The notes: generated by a model not told the origin, from the sequence alone. Shown: positions 41,125-48,814, counted from the first letter of the stretch. The stretch is DNA of 60,690 nucleotides from Candidatus Poribacteria bacterium (GCA_026706025.1 JAPOZO010000102.1:1-60690); one strand, 5' to 3'. Numbers and translations: made by a program.

Positions 41125-41180
41125 AAAAAAAAGTTTGCGAGAATGCTCATAGAACGCTTTCCAAAAGCCTGTCCTGTGTG

Positions 41181-41468
41181 TTACCCTTTTCCACTTTCGG
41201 GGGGAAACGCATCTTTTACCGCCAGTCCAACGTATCCCAAAATTGAAATCATGACGAGCGAAGCATCTTCCTTTAAATCGTCCTGAAACATAAAAAGCAT
41301 TATTCCAACCAAGATGAACAAACCCAGGAGTGTCAGTGTAGAATCAAATTCCCTATTTGTCCAGCCCTTGGATTCCCGCTGCTCCCGATTCGCAAAAACG
41401 AACTTATGGACAAGAAAGCCGCCTGCAAAAATCAAAATATATATGACAATGTTCGTTAAATTTGACAC
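41181..41468 (-). CDS. Small membrane protein, three helices
   Basis: 95 residues with hydrophobic segments near residues 7-25, 47-62 and 70-88 (IVIYILIFAGGFLVHKFVF; LLGLFILVGIMLFMF; LVMISILGYVGLAV). Function unknown; the partition genes are upstream on the same strand. Confidence 0.6.
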   Translation of the reverse strand: MSNLTNIVIYILIFAGGFLVHKFVFANREQRESKGWTNREFDSTLTLLGLFILVGIMLFMFQDDLKEDASLVMISILGYVGLAVKDAFPPESGKG

Positions 41469-41495
41469 GATTTATCTCCGCATTCTTTTTCGACT

Positions 41496-41756
41496 TTACG
41501 CGATGGGTGGTTTATCGTGCATGCGGAAGACGGCGTTTAGACCTTCCGCTAATATGTCCTGGGTTGTCATACCGGTTTCTGCGCCGAGGACTTTCAGCTG
41601 TTGGTAGACATCGGGTGGAAAATAGCCGCCGATGTGTTTCTTTTTCGCTTTCGCGGTAGGCTTCGGCTGAGGCTCAACGACTTGGAGTTCAGGTTTCGGT
41701 TGCAGTGCGTTTTCATCTACTTTAAAAGCATCTGCGAGATTCGTTTTCTTCGGCAT
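41496..41756 (-). CDS. Ribbon-helix-helix partition partner (ParG-like)
   Basis: 86 residues from the ATG at 41756, just after the ParA stop. A flexible, Lys/Pro/Gln-rich N-terminus precedes a ribbon-helix-helix (GGYFPPDVYQQLKVLGAETG then MTTQDILAEGLNAVF). Short RHH proteins after a small ParA are the DNA-binding partners in type Ib plasmid partition. The repeats upstream of parA would be its sites. Confidence 0.75.
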   Translation of the reverse strand: MPKKTNLADAFKVDENALQPKPELQVVEPQPKPTAKAKKKHIGGYFPPDVYQQLKVLGAETGMTTQDILAEGLNAVFRMHDKPPIA

Positions 41757-41757
41757 T

Positions 41758-42378
41758 CTATACTCCCATTTCCGCTGATATGTACGTGTAAAGGTCTCTG
41801 ATCTCACGACTCGCTTTTCCGCGCGGTTCGTACTCCTGTGCTGTGAGTCCGGCGTTATAGGAATCGACAAACGCGACACGGTCACCGACATCACACGGTG
41901 CGCAGGGCACGTCAAACGGTTTGACGGCTTCACGCGCTTGCTCCGCCCGATCGCCTCTTGGCGGAACAGCGTTAAAGACGATCCGTGCGGGCACGTTGGC
42001 GAGACGGATGACATTGATTGTTGAGGTAATCGCCTGTAGATCGATCAATGCCGGCTTACAGGGTATCAACGCCATTTGTGCGGCGTTTGCGGCATCCAGG
42101 GCTGCCGTCTCGGTATGCGGTGCGGTATCCAAAATTGCGAGTGTCGCGCCGCCGGCTTTGGCACGGTCTAAAACTTCCGGCAATCGCGATGCGGGTGCGG
42201 TTACGACGAAAGGTGTGTCGCCTTGGCGATGGTCGTTCCATTTCGCCGCGGATGCTTGCGGATCAAGATCAATAAGAATGGTCGTATGCCCGGCGCGTTC
42301 AGCGGCGACGGCAAGGTGAATCGCGAGGGTTGTTTTGCCGGTGCCACCTTTCCGGGAAAGGACGGCTAAGGTCTTCAT
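41758..42378 (-). CDS. parA: ParA-family partition ATPase
   Basis: 206 residues from the ATG at 42378 with GGAG before it. A deviant Walker A (KGGTGKTT, residues 10-17), LIDLDPQASA as motif A' and LAILDTAPH as Walker B identify a ParA/MinD ATPase. There is no N-terminal HTH, as in type Ib systems. It would move plasmid copies over the nucleoid with its RHH partner. Confidence 0.92.
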   Translation of the reverse strand: MKTLAVLSRKGGTGKTTLAIHLAVAAERAGHTTILIDLDPQASAAKWNDHRQGDTPFVVTAPASRLPEVLDRAKAGGATLAILDTAPHTETAALDAANAAQMALIPCKPALIDLQAITSTINVIRLANVPARIVFNAVPPRGDRAEQAREAVKPFDVPCAPCDVGDRVAFVDSYNAGLTAQEYEPRGKASREIRDLYTYISAEMGV

Positions 42379-42395
42379 AGTATTATCTCCATTCT

Positions 42396-42470
42396 GCAGG
42401 GTTGCAACCTTGCAGGATTTCAAGATTGATGGATTGCAATGTTGCAGGATTTCAAACCTGCATGGAGATA
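42396..42470 (+). repeat. Candidate centromere repeats upstream of parA
   Basis: Two copies of TTGCAGGATTTCAA (42410-42423 and 42442-42455) with further TTGCAA, AACCT and CCTGCA fragments between and around them. Another copy and an inverted one lie at 43081-43117. Confidence 0.75.
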
Positions 42471-42556
42471 AAACGTTAGCTTTGCGGGTTCGGTTTCAAG
42501 ACCAGAGCCATTCAATTTTATTTAAGAAATTGTCTTTTTTTCCAGGATCCGGTGCG

Positions 42557-42644
42557 AAATGCTGCGACAGGCTGCGAAATGCTGCGAATTTTTCAGCGTT
42601 TTTTAAAAAACATAATATATATGAAGTATTAACACCTGCGAAAA
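42557..42644 (+). repeat. 88-bp repeat, copy B
   Basis: Like copy A at 34863-34949: GCTGCGAAAT/GCTGCGACAG decamers, GTTTTTTAAAAAAC, CATAATATATATGAAG and CCTGCGAAAA. It lies in the gap between parA and the gene at 42686, which holds no other gene. Confidence 0.85.
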
Positions 42645-42685
42645 GGACAACACCAAAAACGGACAGCGGTGGACATCCACAGTTG

Positions 42686-43027
42686 TTATCGGTTGGGTTT
42701 CCATTTGCGCTCCTTTTGGGTTTGGGTGCGTTTGAGTGCCTTCTGGAACCTTTCTTGTCCGAGTGCCTTGATTTTGGCGATGGCGTGCTGGACGGCTTCA
42801 TCGCGCGATGTTGTCGGCGGTATCTCGATGGAGCTGCCAGTGGTCTGTTCGGAGACAAACCACTGGTCTTCCCGGAAATGACCGGGCAAACGGTGTACGA
42901 CGATAGATGCCCAGTCTAAGTCTGTCCCGTCGACGCGGTATGCTGGCGAGACTTTCTGCTGGTAATGGTAGAACCCTTCCTTGAGGGAAATTTGGAAGTC
43001 GATTTCTTGATAGGTAAACGCTGGCAT
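42686..43027 (-). CDS. Hypothetical protein
   Basis: 113 residues, beta-rich first half (FQISLKEGFYHYQQKVSPAY) and a basic helical end (RFQKALKRTQTQKERKWKP). No motif recognised. It lies between the two clusters of candidate partition repeats. Confidence 0.6.
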   Translation of the reverse strand: MPAFTYQEIDFQISLKEGFYHYQQKVSPAYRVDGTDLDWASIVVHRLPGHFREDQWFVSEQTTGSSIEIPPTTSRDEAVQHAIAKIKALGQERFQKALKRTQTQKERKWKPNR

Positions 43028-43044
43028 TCTATAAACTTCTCCGG

Positions 43045-43120
43045 TGCTTGCAACCTTGATATATTGAATACGTGCAATCCTTCAATCCTGCAACCTTGCA
43101 ACCTTGCAGGATTTCAATCA
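43045..43120 (+). repeat. Second cluster of TTGCAGGATTTCAA-like repeats
   Basis: One direct copy at 43104-43117, an inverted relative TTCAATCCTGCAA at 43081-43093 and two CAACCTTGCA units. Matches the motif in front of parA. Confidence 0.7.
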
Positions 43121-43693
43121 GTTTTGTACACAACTCGGTTCCAATCGGTAGCCTGCTACGGATACCGGCTTGCGTTCCGCCATGTCGGAAAAGACGGACA
43201 TCGCGAACCCGTGCAGATGCTCATGGATCCGGTTATAGATGGCGGGTGTGAGGAGTACCGCGACCACCTTCATATCGCGGACGGCTATTGTCCTGAAATG
43301 CGGGATCAGATCATCGGGGTGCCAACTCTCAAAGGGACCACCACGTTGCACCAGTTTCAAGGCGATAGGGTTGGCATGCCGTTCTGGGACATCAAATAAC
43401 TCGACGGTTTTATAGTCGATTGGCGGATGTTCTTTAGGCACTTTACAAGATTTCTGCCATTGACAGATCGCCGCGGTATGCGCATCTGCCTGTGCTTTCA
43501 ATCCTCTCGATTTCCATTTTGGACAGGTATCCATGTGTGAGCCGTTCTTCTGGGGAGTGCCTGCCTCGTCGAAAGATACATCGTAAGGGTGTTTCTTGCC
43601 GAACATGTACCCCCACAAGATTACCTCTCGGCAGTACTTGCACCGTCCGATATCCTTTTTATGGTATCCGAGCTCGGTCGGCTTAGCACTCAT
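43118..43693 (-). CDS. Hypothetical zinc-binding protein
   Basis: 191 residues. CKYC near residue 18 and a later HMDTC and CQWQKSC supply possible zinc ligands. The C-terminal half is alpha-beta (IPHFRTIAVRDMKVVAVLLT). Function unknown. It starts 3 bp after the upstream gene. Confidence 0.6.
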   Translation of the reverse strand: MSAKPTELGYHKKDIGRCKYCREVILWGYMFGKKHPYDVSFDEAGTPQKNGSHMDTCPKWKSRGLKAQADAHTAAICQWQKSCKVPKEHPPIDYKTVELFDVPERHANPIALKLVQRGGPFESWHPDDLIPHFRTIAVRDMKVVAVLLTPAIYNRIHEHLHGFAMSVFSDMAERKPVSVAGYRLEPSCVQN

Positions 43694-43696
43694 GGT

Positions 43697-44149
43697 CTAC
43701 CTCCCATAAATCTGTTCAAGCCACACCTTCATCTGTTGCGTTTTCTGTCCGATGCCACCGGAGGCTTCCATCGTGGAGATCAAGTTTCCCCAATGGAAAT
43801 CCGCCAGCGTCCGCATGTAGCGTTTGCCCAAGTTAATGAACACCTGGTCATACTGCTGAACCGTTACAATTTCTTTGAGGCGTTCTTGTACAAAGGGTCT
43901 GAGTTCGTCGGCGCGTGCAGCTGTCATTTTCTGCTCGTAGTTCAGGATAGGTTCACGCCATTGCAGCAACCCGTACCTCGCTGAAATAATCAGCACATCA
44001 AGGTTATCAGGAAAACGTCCCTCACGATAGAGTTTCCGCAGACAACGGTAGGTGGGACCATCATAGCGGTACATCGCATAAAGAGTTTGAGATGGATGCG
44101 TTGAGACTTTGCGTTGGGAGCAGCCGATGATGAGCAATGCCTTGGTCAT
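43697..44149 (-). CDS. DUF6884/YaaA-like protein
   Basis: 150 residues. The start LLIIGCSQRKVSTHPSQTLY, the middle LDVLIISARYGLLQW and the spacing of a conserved Tyr and Arg fit the family typified by DUF6884, related to YaaA-type proteins and often found in phages and near DNA-modification genes. The biochemical role is unknown. Confidence 0.55.
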   Translation of the reverse strand: MTKALLIIGCSQRKVSTHPSQTLYAMYRYDGPTYRCLRKLYREGRFPDNLDVLIISARYGLLQWREPILNYEQKMTAARADELRPFVQERLKEIVTVQQYDQVFINLGKRYMRTLADFHWGNLISTMEASGGIGQKTQQMKVWLEQIYGR

Positions 44150-44156
44150 ATCAGTT

Positions 44157-44330
44157 TTATTCCTCTTTATCTGTCTCGGTTTCTATCGAAATGATTTCGT
44201 CAACGCCGGCGCATTCTCCGCAGGCGAACGGTTCACCGGATTCAGCGCGCCAGCGGGTCATGGCATCGGCGATCTCGTTGGAGACTTCAAACATCTCGTT
44301 GCATGCGGCACATTGTAGCCATGTTGTCAT
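44157..44330 (-). CDS. Small zinc-ribbon protein
   Basis: 57 residues, too short for usual ORF lists. Starts MTTWLQCAACNEMFEV and has a second pair CGEC, so CxxC-x(33)-CxxC is a zinc ribbon. Its ATG overlaps the stop of the upstream gene by 4 bp. Acidic C-terminus. Confidence 0.75.
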   Translation of the reverse strand: MTTWLQCAACNEMFEVSNEIADAMTRWRAESGEPFACGECAGVDEIISIETETDKEE

Positions 44331-44587
44331 CGGGTTAACCTTTTTACGTCTCTTATCGAGATTTGAACGCTTTCTGTTCCATTACGATTGACAAACCATT
44401 TTAAATCAAAATAGGGGCTTCTATCGAGAGCGTGCAACTCTTGATAGCATTCTCTGAGGTTAATCCCGCTTCGGATCGCTATAGCGGTTACCAATTCTTT
44501 TTTGTTTACTTCTATGGAGATGCAAGACTTTTGAATAAACGGCAGCTCGGAAATCTCTTTGAGCGTCATATCCCATTCTGAATTCAT
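44327..44587 (-). CDS. Small hypothetical protein
   Basis: 86 residues, alpha-beta (VTAIAIRSGINLRECYQELH). Coupled to the zinc-ribbon gene by a 4-bp overlap. Function unknown. Confidence 0.6.
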   Translation of the reverse strand: MNSEWDMTLKEISELPFIQKSCISIEVNKKELVTAIAIRSGINLRECYQELHALDRSPYFDLKWFVNRNGTESVQISIRDVKRLTR

Positions 44588-44591
44588 ACGG

Positions 44592-44846
44592 CTATGCCTC
44601 CTCTACCTGCACCCCTGCTTTCTTCAGTGTTTCTATCAACGCGTCTCTATCGTGGGTTGCAGGAACGATACCGAGGACACCTCGCCACCCGATTGGTTTG
44701 ATCGTGTGCCCGTTTTTGAGGCTCGTCATTTCTACATAATATAAGTAGTCGCCCTCATACCCTTGGATCACATTTGAGATGAGGACCCCTGCCGGATACA
44801 TTTGTCTCAATTTCTGGTTGCGCAATGCAACAGCTATGCCTCGCAT
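44592..44846 (-). CDS. Small hypothetical protein
   Basis: 84 residues with beta strands (YLYYVEMTSLKNGHTIKPIG) and a C-terminal helix (DALIETLKKAGVQVEEA). Part of the same minus-strand operon; function unknown. Confidence 0.6.
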   Translation of the reverse strand: MRGIAVALRNQKLRQMYPAGVLISNVIQGYEGDYLYYVEMTSLKNGHTIKPIGWRGVLGIVPATHDRDALIETLKKAGVQVEEA

Positions 44847-44873
44847 CTTTATCTCCTTTTACGACACATAAGA

Positions 44874-44897
44874 CACAAACTGGAAAGTTTGTGCTAC
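44874..44897. repeat. REP-like hairpin with GTAG foot
   Basis: CACAAACT-gga-AAGTTTGTG followed by CTAC; on the minus strand GTAG precedes the stem. It overlaps the last codons of the ASCH gene. Confidence 0.7.
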
Positions 44898-45325
44898 ATG
44901 TCTCCTTTATGGAGCGGTGTATCCAAAACAACCCATGCCCGCGGGTCACGTTTTGGGAACGGGAACGGATTGTCAAACGCTACAGGATCGCTGATATGGA
45001 TAAGCGTGGCGTGCTTGGCGGTCAACCATTTATCAGGCGGCCGATGCATCAAAGCAGATAGCGACGAAAAAATCTGTTCACGATATTCCTTATAGAATAG
45101 ATCGCATATCTGACCGTCCGTCAAGTGCTCATAAGTTTCTACCTTCTCGACTGTGAACATGCCTTTCACGAGTCCGCTGCTCTCCTTGAGATAGACAGTA
45201 TCACCGGCATGGACTTTGCCGAATGGCGCACAGCGTACTTTCGTGAAACGGCTCTCAATGGTTTTTGATCCGTCGAGGATGAGTTCTATCCAGCCTGGAC
45301 TTAGAATTGCGAGATGGTATTTCAT
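44894..45325 (-). CDS. ASCH-domain protein
   Basis: 143 residues. The start HLAILSPGWIELILDGSKTI then ESRF and the GDTVYLKESSGLVKGMFTV stretch are the ASCH fold (a PUA-like RNA-binding barrel). Such proteins act in RNA binding or as ribonucleases/amidohydrolases. Phage ones are of unknown role. It is coupled by 4 bp to the upstream gene. Confidence 0.75.
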   Translation of the reverse strand: MKYHLAILSPGWIELILDGSKTIESRFTKVRCAPFGKVHAGDTVYLKESSGLVKGMFTVEKVETYEHLTDGQICDLFYKEYREQIFSSLSALMHRPPDKWLTAKHATLIHISDPVAFDNPFPFPKRDPRAWVVLDTPLHKGDM

Positions 45326-45627
45326 TTATCAACTTCCTTGGGATCGTCAAGTGTAGCGTTGGTGTCGATTTCGGGTGCGTCCGGGAAAACCAAACGCCTG
45401 TAAGCGATGAGCTGCTCAATAAAATCGGTGAGTAGCACAGGCTCACGGAACGTAAAACGCGAAGCGAATTGCGCGCCCGGCACCTTGCAGTAGAGTTGCA
45501 CCTCGCTCGGTGTATCTCCTTCACCGGTGGCGGCGATACTGATACCGTTTCCGATCGGGAGTGCTTCGGGATTGTCAAAGTGGTGTTTCTCAACGGTACT
45601 CTTACCGTTCCCGTTATATTTGCTCAT
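45322..45627 (-). CDS. Hypothetical protein
   Basis: 101 residues, beta-rich (EALPIGNGISIAATGEGDTP) with an acidic end. Its end overlaps the ASCH gene start. Possibly a single-strand-DNA or RNA binding small protein, but no motif proves it. Confidence 0.55.
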   Translation of the reverse strand: MSKYNGNGKSTVEKHHFDNPEALPIGNGISIAATGEGDTPSEVQLYCKVPGAQFASRFTFREPVLLTDFIEQLIAYRRLVFPDAPEIDTNATLDDPKEVDK

Positions 45628-45726
45628 ATTTTTAACTTTCCTTGCGGTTTGTTGAGAGCGGGTTGAATAACTAACGTTCCTCTTGTTAACTGATAACTGA
45701 AAGCGCAGCGTACTGACAACTGTTAA

Positions 45727-45960
45727 CTATCTCCGCGGGCAGATGAGGATCCGGTCTTGGGATGCGCCGAGCTGTTTGCCGTTGTCCTGTAGTCGGAAAC
45801 CCTGTTTTTTTACATGCACGCCGGCAGGACTGTTCCATATCCGCAGGAAAACCGCTGTAGGCGACACCCAACACTCGCCGGACGGTGTGATCCCGCCTTC
45901 AGAGAAAAGTTTCATATTCCGGTATCCGTTAAAATCGGTATGAAGGTTTTCAGCGTGCAT
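45727..45960 (-). CDS. Small hypothetical protein
   Basis: 77 residues from the ATG at 45960 (AGGAA site); a GTG at 45987 is less likely. Beta-rich. Function unknown. Confidence 0.5.
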   Translation of the reverse strand: MHAENLHTDFNGYRNMKLFSEGGITPSGECWVSPTAVFLRIWNSPAGVHVKKQGFRLQDNGKQLGASQDRILICPRR

Positions 45961-46026
45961 GGTATCCGTTCCTGTAGAAGATTGCACAGGAAACCAACGG
46001 TCTCCTATGCTACAAAATATGCGAGT

Positions 46027-46089
46027 AAAATTCCCATAGTGTCACCCAAAATTCCCATAGTGTCACCCAAAATTCCCATAGTGTCACCC
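46027..46089 (+). repeat. Three 21-bp direct repeats
   Basis: AAAATTCCCATAGTGTCACCC occurs three times in a row (minus strand GGGTGACACTATGGGAATTT plus one T). The even spacing of two helical turns and the TGACAC core resemble iterons. They lie between the winged-helix replication-like gene and the next gene downstream. Confidence 0.85.
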
Positions 46090-46213
46090 CGTTATTTTTA
46101 ATAAGTATTTTAACCCTTGTATTTACTGGGTTCGTGAAAAGCGCGAATTTGGCTATATAAGTACTCTTTAAAAAGAAATTAATTAATAAAAGGATCGCGC
46201 GACCAACAAGTAT

Positions 46214-47170
46214 TTAAGAGAAAAGCGCGGATTCGACAACACGTTTAGCGTCGATAGCGCGCTCAAAATCCCGAAGTATAGCACTGGGCATCACTTGGTG
46301 TTTCTCATATTCAGAGATAGTTTTCCACATCCCGCCGCGTTGTTTCCTTTCGATTTCACCTGTTTCGAGGCCACACCGATACTGCTGATTATCGGAATAC
46401 CAGTACTCGCCATCTGTTTCAAGGGATCTGCCGCCTGCCCATTCTTGTCGTTTCTGTGTTTGGGACTGAACTGGACGCAGGAACGGTTTTGGGTAGAGTT
46501 GGAACACAGCGGCTTTTGACTTCGGTGTGAGCCGTTGCAGCATGCCGGCTTGTGCGAGTTCGGTGATAATCTTTTGAAAGCCGGCGTTCTTCACACGGCA
46601 CCTTTTTGAGAGCTCCAGGAGCGTCGCCTTTTCTGTTTGTCCTGCTGTATCCTCGTGTGCTTTCCAGTTTGATCGGAGCTTCAACACGATCCAGACGAGT
46701 GCGGCTTTCCATGAAATATCGCCATCGAAACACCGTTCAAGCGGACCGCCGGGACCGCGCGGCACAGCGAACTTCAAGGGTTTACCGTCTTGGTCAACAG
46801 GTACGTCCTCGGGATCACAGAGATGATGCCGAATCCGATAGCGATAGCCGGATGGATTGTCTTCGTCTATGGTTTCGATCCAACCCTTGTTTTTCAGACT
46901 GGTTAATGTCTTCAAGACATAACTTCTTGACATTCCGCTGCCAAACAACTTTGACAGGTAGGGTCCCGACATGCACCACGTTGCCCCTGAATTCCAAGTG
47001 CTGCCGTGGTTAAGGCAGAGATACATCATTGCTTCGGCACTTGTCAGCCTACCGTCTCGCAGTTCCCATAAGACAGAGAATTGCCCGCGCGGCACTGGCA
47101 TCGTGTCCGCCTCGAACTCGTACGGAATTGGATAAAGCCCTCCGAGTGGGAGGAATATCTGTTGGCTCAT
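46214..47170 (-). CDS. Winged-helix replication-associated protein
   Basis: 318 residues from the ATG at 47170 (MSQQIFLPLGGLYPIPYEFE); an in-frame start at 47251 would add a hydrophobic, unlikely leader. Two winged-helix regions are visible: residues ~35-110 (LTSAEAMMYLCLNHG, SRSYVLKTLTSLKNKGWIET) and ~170-240 (ATLLELSKRCRVKNAGFQKI). This is the pattern of plasmid and phage replication initiation or helicase-loading proteins. It is preceded by a promoter at 47468-47497 and a structured leader. Confidence 0.6.
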   Translation of the reverse strand: MSQQIFLPLGGLYPIPYEFEADTMPVPRGQFSVLWELRDGRLTSAEAMMYLCLNHGSTWNSGATWCMSGPYLSKLFGSGMSRSYVLKTLTSLKNKGWIETIDEDNPSGYRYRIRHHLCDPEDVPVDQDGKPLKFAVPRGPGGPLERCFDGDISWKAALVWIVLKLRSNWKAHEDTAGQTEKATLLELSKRCRVKNAGFQKIITELAQAGMLQRLTPKSKAAVFQLYPKPFLRPVQSQTQKRQEWAGGRSLETDGEYWYSDNQQYRCGLETGEIERKQRGGMWKTISEYEKHQVMPSAILRDFERAIDAKRVVESALFS

Positions 47171-47354
47171 CAAAAAGCAACTTTCTACTGCCGATGTACA
47201 ACAATATAAAGATGCAGCGATACAGATGCAAAGCGAGTGCAAAAGCAGCACTGCATCTATTGATAAAAAGTGGTATTGCAGTGACGTTCCGCTTCCACAA
47301 GGGAGGGAAACGTTTCAAACCATAGCATCAACACTTCACCAAAAGTGAGGGTTT

Positions 47355-47397
47355 GGAGAGGACATCCCTTCGATGAAAGGGATTGGTGAGCCTCTCC
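47355..47397 (-). ncRNA. Nested hairpin in the leader of the replication gene
   Basis: GGAGAGG pairs with CCTCTCC (outer stem) and ATCCCTT with AAGGGAT (inner stem). It lies about 185 bases before the start codon at 47170 and downstream of the minus promoter, so it is transcribed as part of a long leader. Candidate attenuator or antisense target. Confidence 0.55.
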
Positions 47398-47467
47398 GCG
47401 CCACTGCTATGATTTTACGGACACATAAAGTGACCGGGACAGACCGTCTCCAGCCCATCCAATAATA

Positions 47468-47497
47468 ATTATACCCAACTTCCAAAGGAAAAGTCAA
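47468..47497 (-). promoter_or_regulatory. Promoter for the winged-helix replication gene
   Basis: Minus strand: TTGACT (47497-47492), an 18-base spacer, TATAAT (47473-47468). Confidence 0.75.
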
Positions 47498-47539
47498 GTA
47501 AAATTATCCCATTCTTATTTAACACACACAATAGTAGCG

Positions 47540-47568
47540 TTGCTATTTTCCATCGTCTGTGCTATTAT
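47540..47568 (+). promoter_or_regulatory. Promoter for the structured RNA
   Basis: TTGCTA (47540-47545), 17 bases, TATTAT (47563-47568); the predicted start is at about 47575. Confidence 0.7.
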
Positions 47569-47574
47569 AAGAGT

Positions 47575-47660
47575 TGGCAATACCACTGCGCAAGTGGTCT
47601 GGTATTGCTGAGGGTCGCGAGGGAAATAGTTTCGCGGCTGGATCCCTCGTGATCCTCCTT
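47575..47660 (+). ncRNA. Predicted folded RNA with two stems
   Basis: Stem 1: GCAATACCA (47577) with TGGTATTGC (47600). Stem 2: GAGGGTCGCGAGGG (47610-47623) with CCCTCGTGATCCTC (47644-47657), 14 pairs if two G-U pairs are allowed. The wobbles work only on the plus strand, so a plus-strand RNA is favoured. No poly-U follows, so it may continue as a leader into the gene at 47971. Confidence 0.6.
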
Positions 47661-47844
47661 AAATATAATACCAAATTTGTAGTCTACAAAGAATATAGAC
47701 CTGCTATGTTAGTATTATATCAGTTTTCGCATATTAATACCACTTTTTTGTGATGCGTTCGCAGAATATGTTTAAAAAACATAATTCTTGATAAGTATAA
47801 CAAATAATAAGTAATTTTTACAAGGAAATAGTTTTCAGGGGGAA

Positions 47845-47970
47845 TGGTTATCAGTTATCGGTTATCGGTTATCAGTTAAAAGAGGGTTGGGACAATGCAA
47901 AAGGTCTCTTTACTGACGACTGAAAGATTTTTTCGCAGAAAAAATCGTACTGACAACTGACAACTACTTT
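47845..47970. repeat. Dispersed palindromic intergenic repeat
   Basis: TTATCAGTTATCGG units, GGTCTCTTTACTGACGACTG and the hairpin GATTTTTTC-gca-GAAAAAATC followed by GTACTGACAACTGACAACT. Same family as 13420-13532 but inverted. Confidence 0.75.
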
Positions 47971-48285
47971 ATGGTCGTCAGTGAAGTTCGGTCGCTTTAT
48001 CGAGATGAGAACGATCTGTTCCGGACGGTGCTGAAGCGGATCTATGAGGAATGGGATGCCGCGCGGGAACAGTGGAACCTGAAAAAGATTGAATACATCT
48101 TCTGTGAGCCGGAACTGCCGCTGCCATCGGATAATCCGGCGGTCTCGGTCGAAACACGACACGGTTGGCTGATACCGCCGGCATGGGAATTTCAGAGCGA
48201 GGTATGGGCATACGAGCGGAAGCCTGTGGATGAGGTGACGTACGATCATGACAGCGAGGTGTTAATAGTGACCAGTAACCAGTGA
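47971..48285 (+). CDS. Small hypothetical protein
   Basis: 104 residues, acidic, alpha-beta (LFRTVLKRIYEEWDAAREQW). It follows the control region and precedes a terminator. The start has no good ribosome site. Function unknown. Confidence 0.55.
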   Translation: MVVSEVRSLYRDENDLFRTVLKRIYEEWDAAREQWNLKKIEYIFCEPELPLPSDNPAVSVETRHGWLIPPAWEFQSEVWAYERKPVDEVTYDHDSEVLIVTSNQ

Positions 48286-48339
48286 CCGTAGAGGCGAGGT
48301 CCCCTCGTCCGCACGGGTTGGGAAACCCAACCCCTACGG
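48286..48339. repeat. Paired REP-like hairpins (BIME-like)
   Basis: CCGTAG begins a short GGCGAGG/CCTCGTCC hairpin. GGGTTGGG-aa-CCCAACCC with CCTACGG forms the second hairpin in the opposite direction. Two hairpins facing each other with GTAG at both feet is the layout of a BIME. Confidence 0.65.
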
Positions 48340-48377
48340 TAACGGTTTTATTTATTTATTGTTAAACAACAACACTA

Positions 48378-48412
48378 TCGGCTCTTTGTGTCCAGAGAGC
48401 CGTTTTCTTTTG
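48378..48412 (+). terminator. Rho-independent terminator
   Basis: CGGCTCT pairs with AGAGCCG and is followed by TTTTCTTTT. It closes transcription from 47971 before the iterons. Confidence 0.75.
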
Positions 48413-48496
48413 CAATTGTTGTTTAAACTTTTTAATATATAATTTTTAAATTGTTTAAGGGTGCCACGAGACCACGCCACACATACATTCTCAGAC

Positions 48497-48814
48497 TTAA
48501 AGGTAAAAGGAATTGTGATTAAAGGTAAAAGGAATTGTGATTAAAGGTAAAAGGAATTGTGATTAAAGGTAAAAGGAATTGTGATTAAAGGTAAAAGGAA
48601 TTGTGATTAAAGGTAAAAGGAATTGTGATTAAAGGTAAAAGCTTTTGTGATTAAAAAACTTAAAGGTAAAAACTTTTGTGATTAAGCAGGACTGGGCTGT
48701 GCTATAGGCGAGAATCCATGCGGCAAATCGTAATAGAACTCGATAAAGTCAAAAAGTGGATAATTTAAGGTTAAAGGTAAAAACTTTTGTGATTAAAGGT
48801 AAGATTTTATTTGA
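48497..48814 (+). repeat. Iteron array, 22-bp repeats (replication origin)
   Basis: Unit TTAAAGGTAAAAGGAATTGTGA repeats seven times head to tail from 48497 to 48650 (the seventh with CTTTTGT in the second half). Further copies lie at 48660 and 48771, and a partial one at 48793. The 22-bp pitch is two helical turns. Followed by an AT-rich stretch and the Rep_3-type gene, it is the likely plasmid origin. Confidence 0.92.

Larger units (their letters stand above)
47171..47970. promoter_or_regulatory. 800-bp control region with divergent promoters and folded RNAs
   Basis: No gene is evident. It holds a nested hairpin (47355-47397), a minus promoter (47468-47497), a plus promoter (47540-47568), a folded RNA (47575-47660), a piece GTTTAAAAAACATAAT at about 47771 that resembles the 88-bp repeats, and a dispersed palindromic repeat (47845-47970). 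Confidence 0.7.

Noticed and set aside
42496-42858. Minus-strand frame of 120 codons
   Set aside because: It overlaps the better gene 42686-43027 in another frame and covers the 88-bp repeat. The text is Arg/Ser/Pro rich and lacks a ribosome site.
48497-48814. CRISPR-like array
   Set aside because: The 22-bp units follow each other without unique spacers, and a Rep_3 gene follows. They are iterons. The 63-bp units at 36089-36703 and the 123-bp units at the ends are coding repeats, also without spacers.
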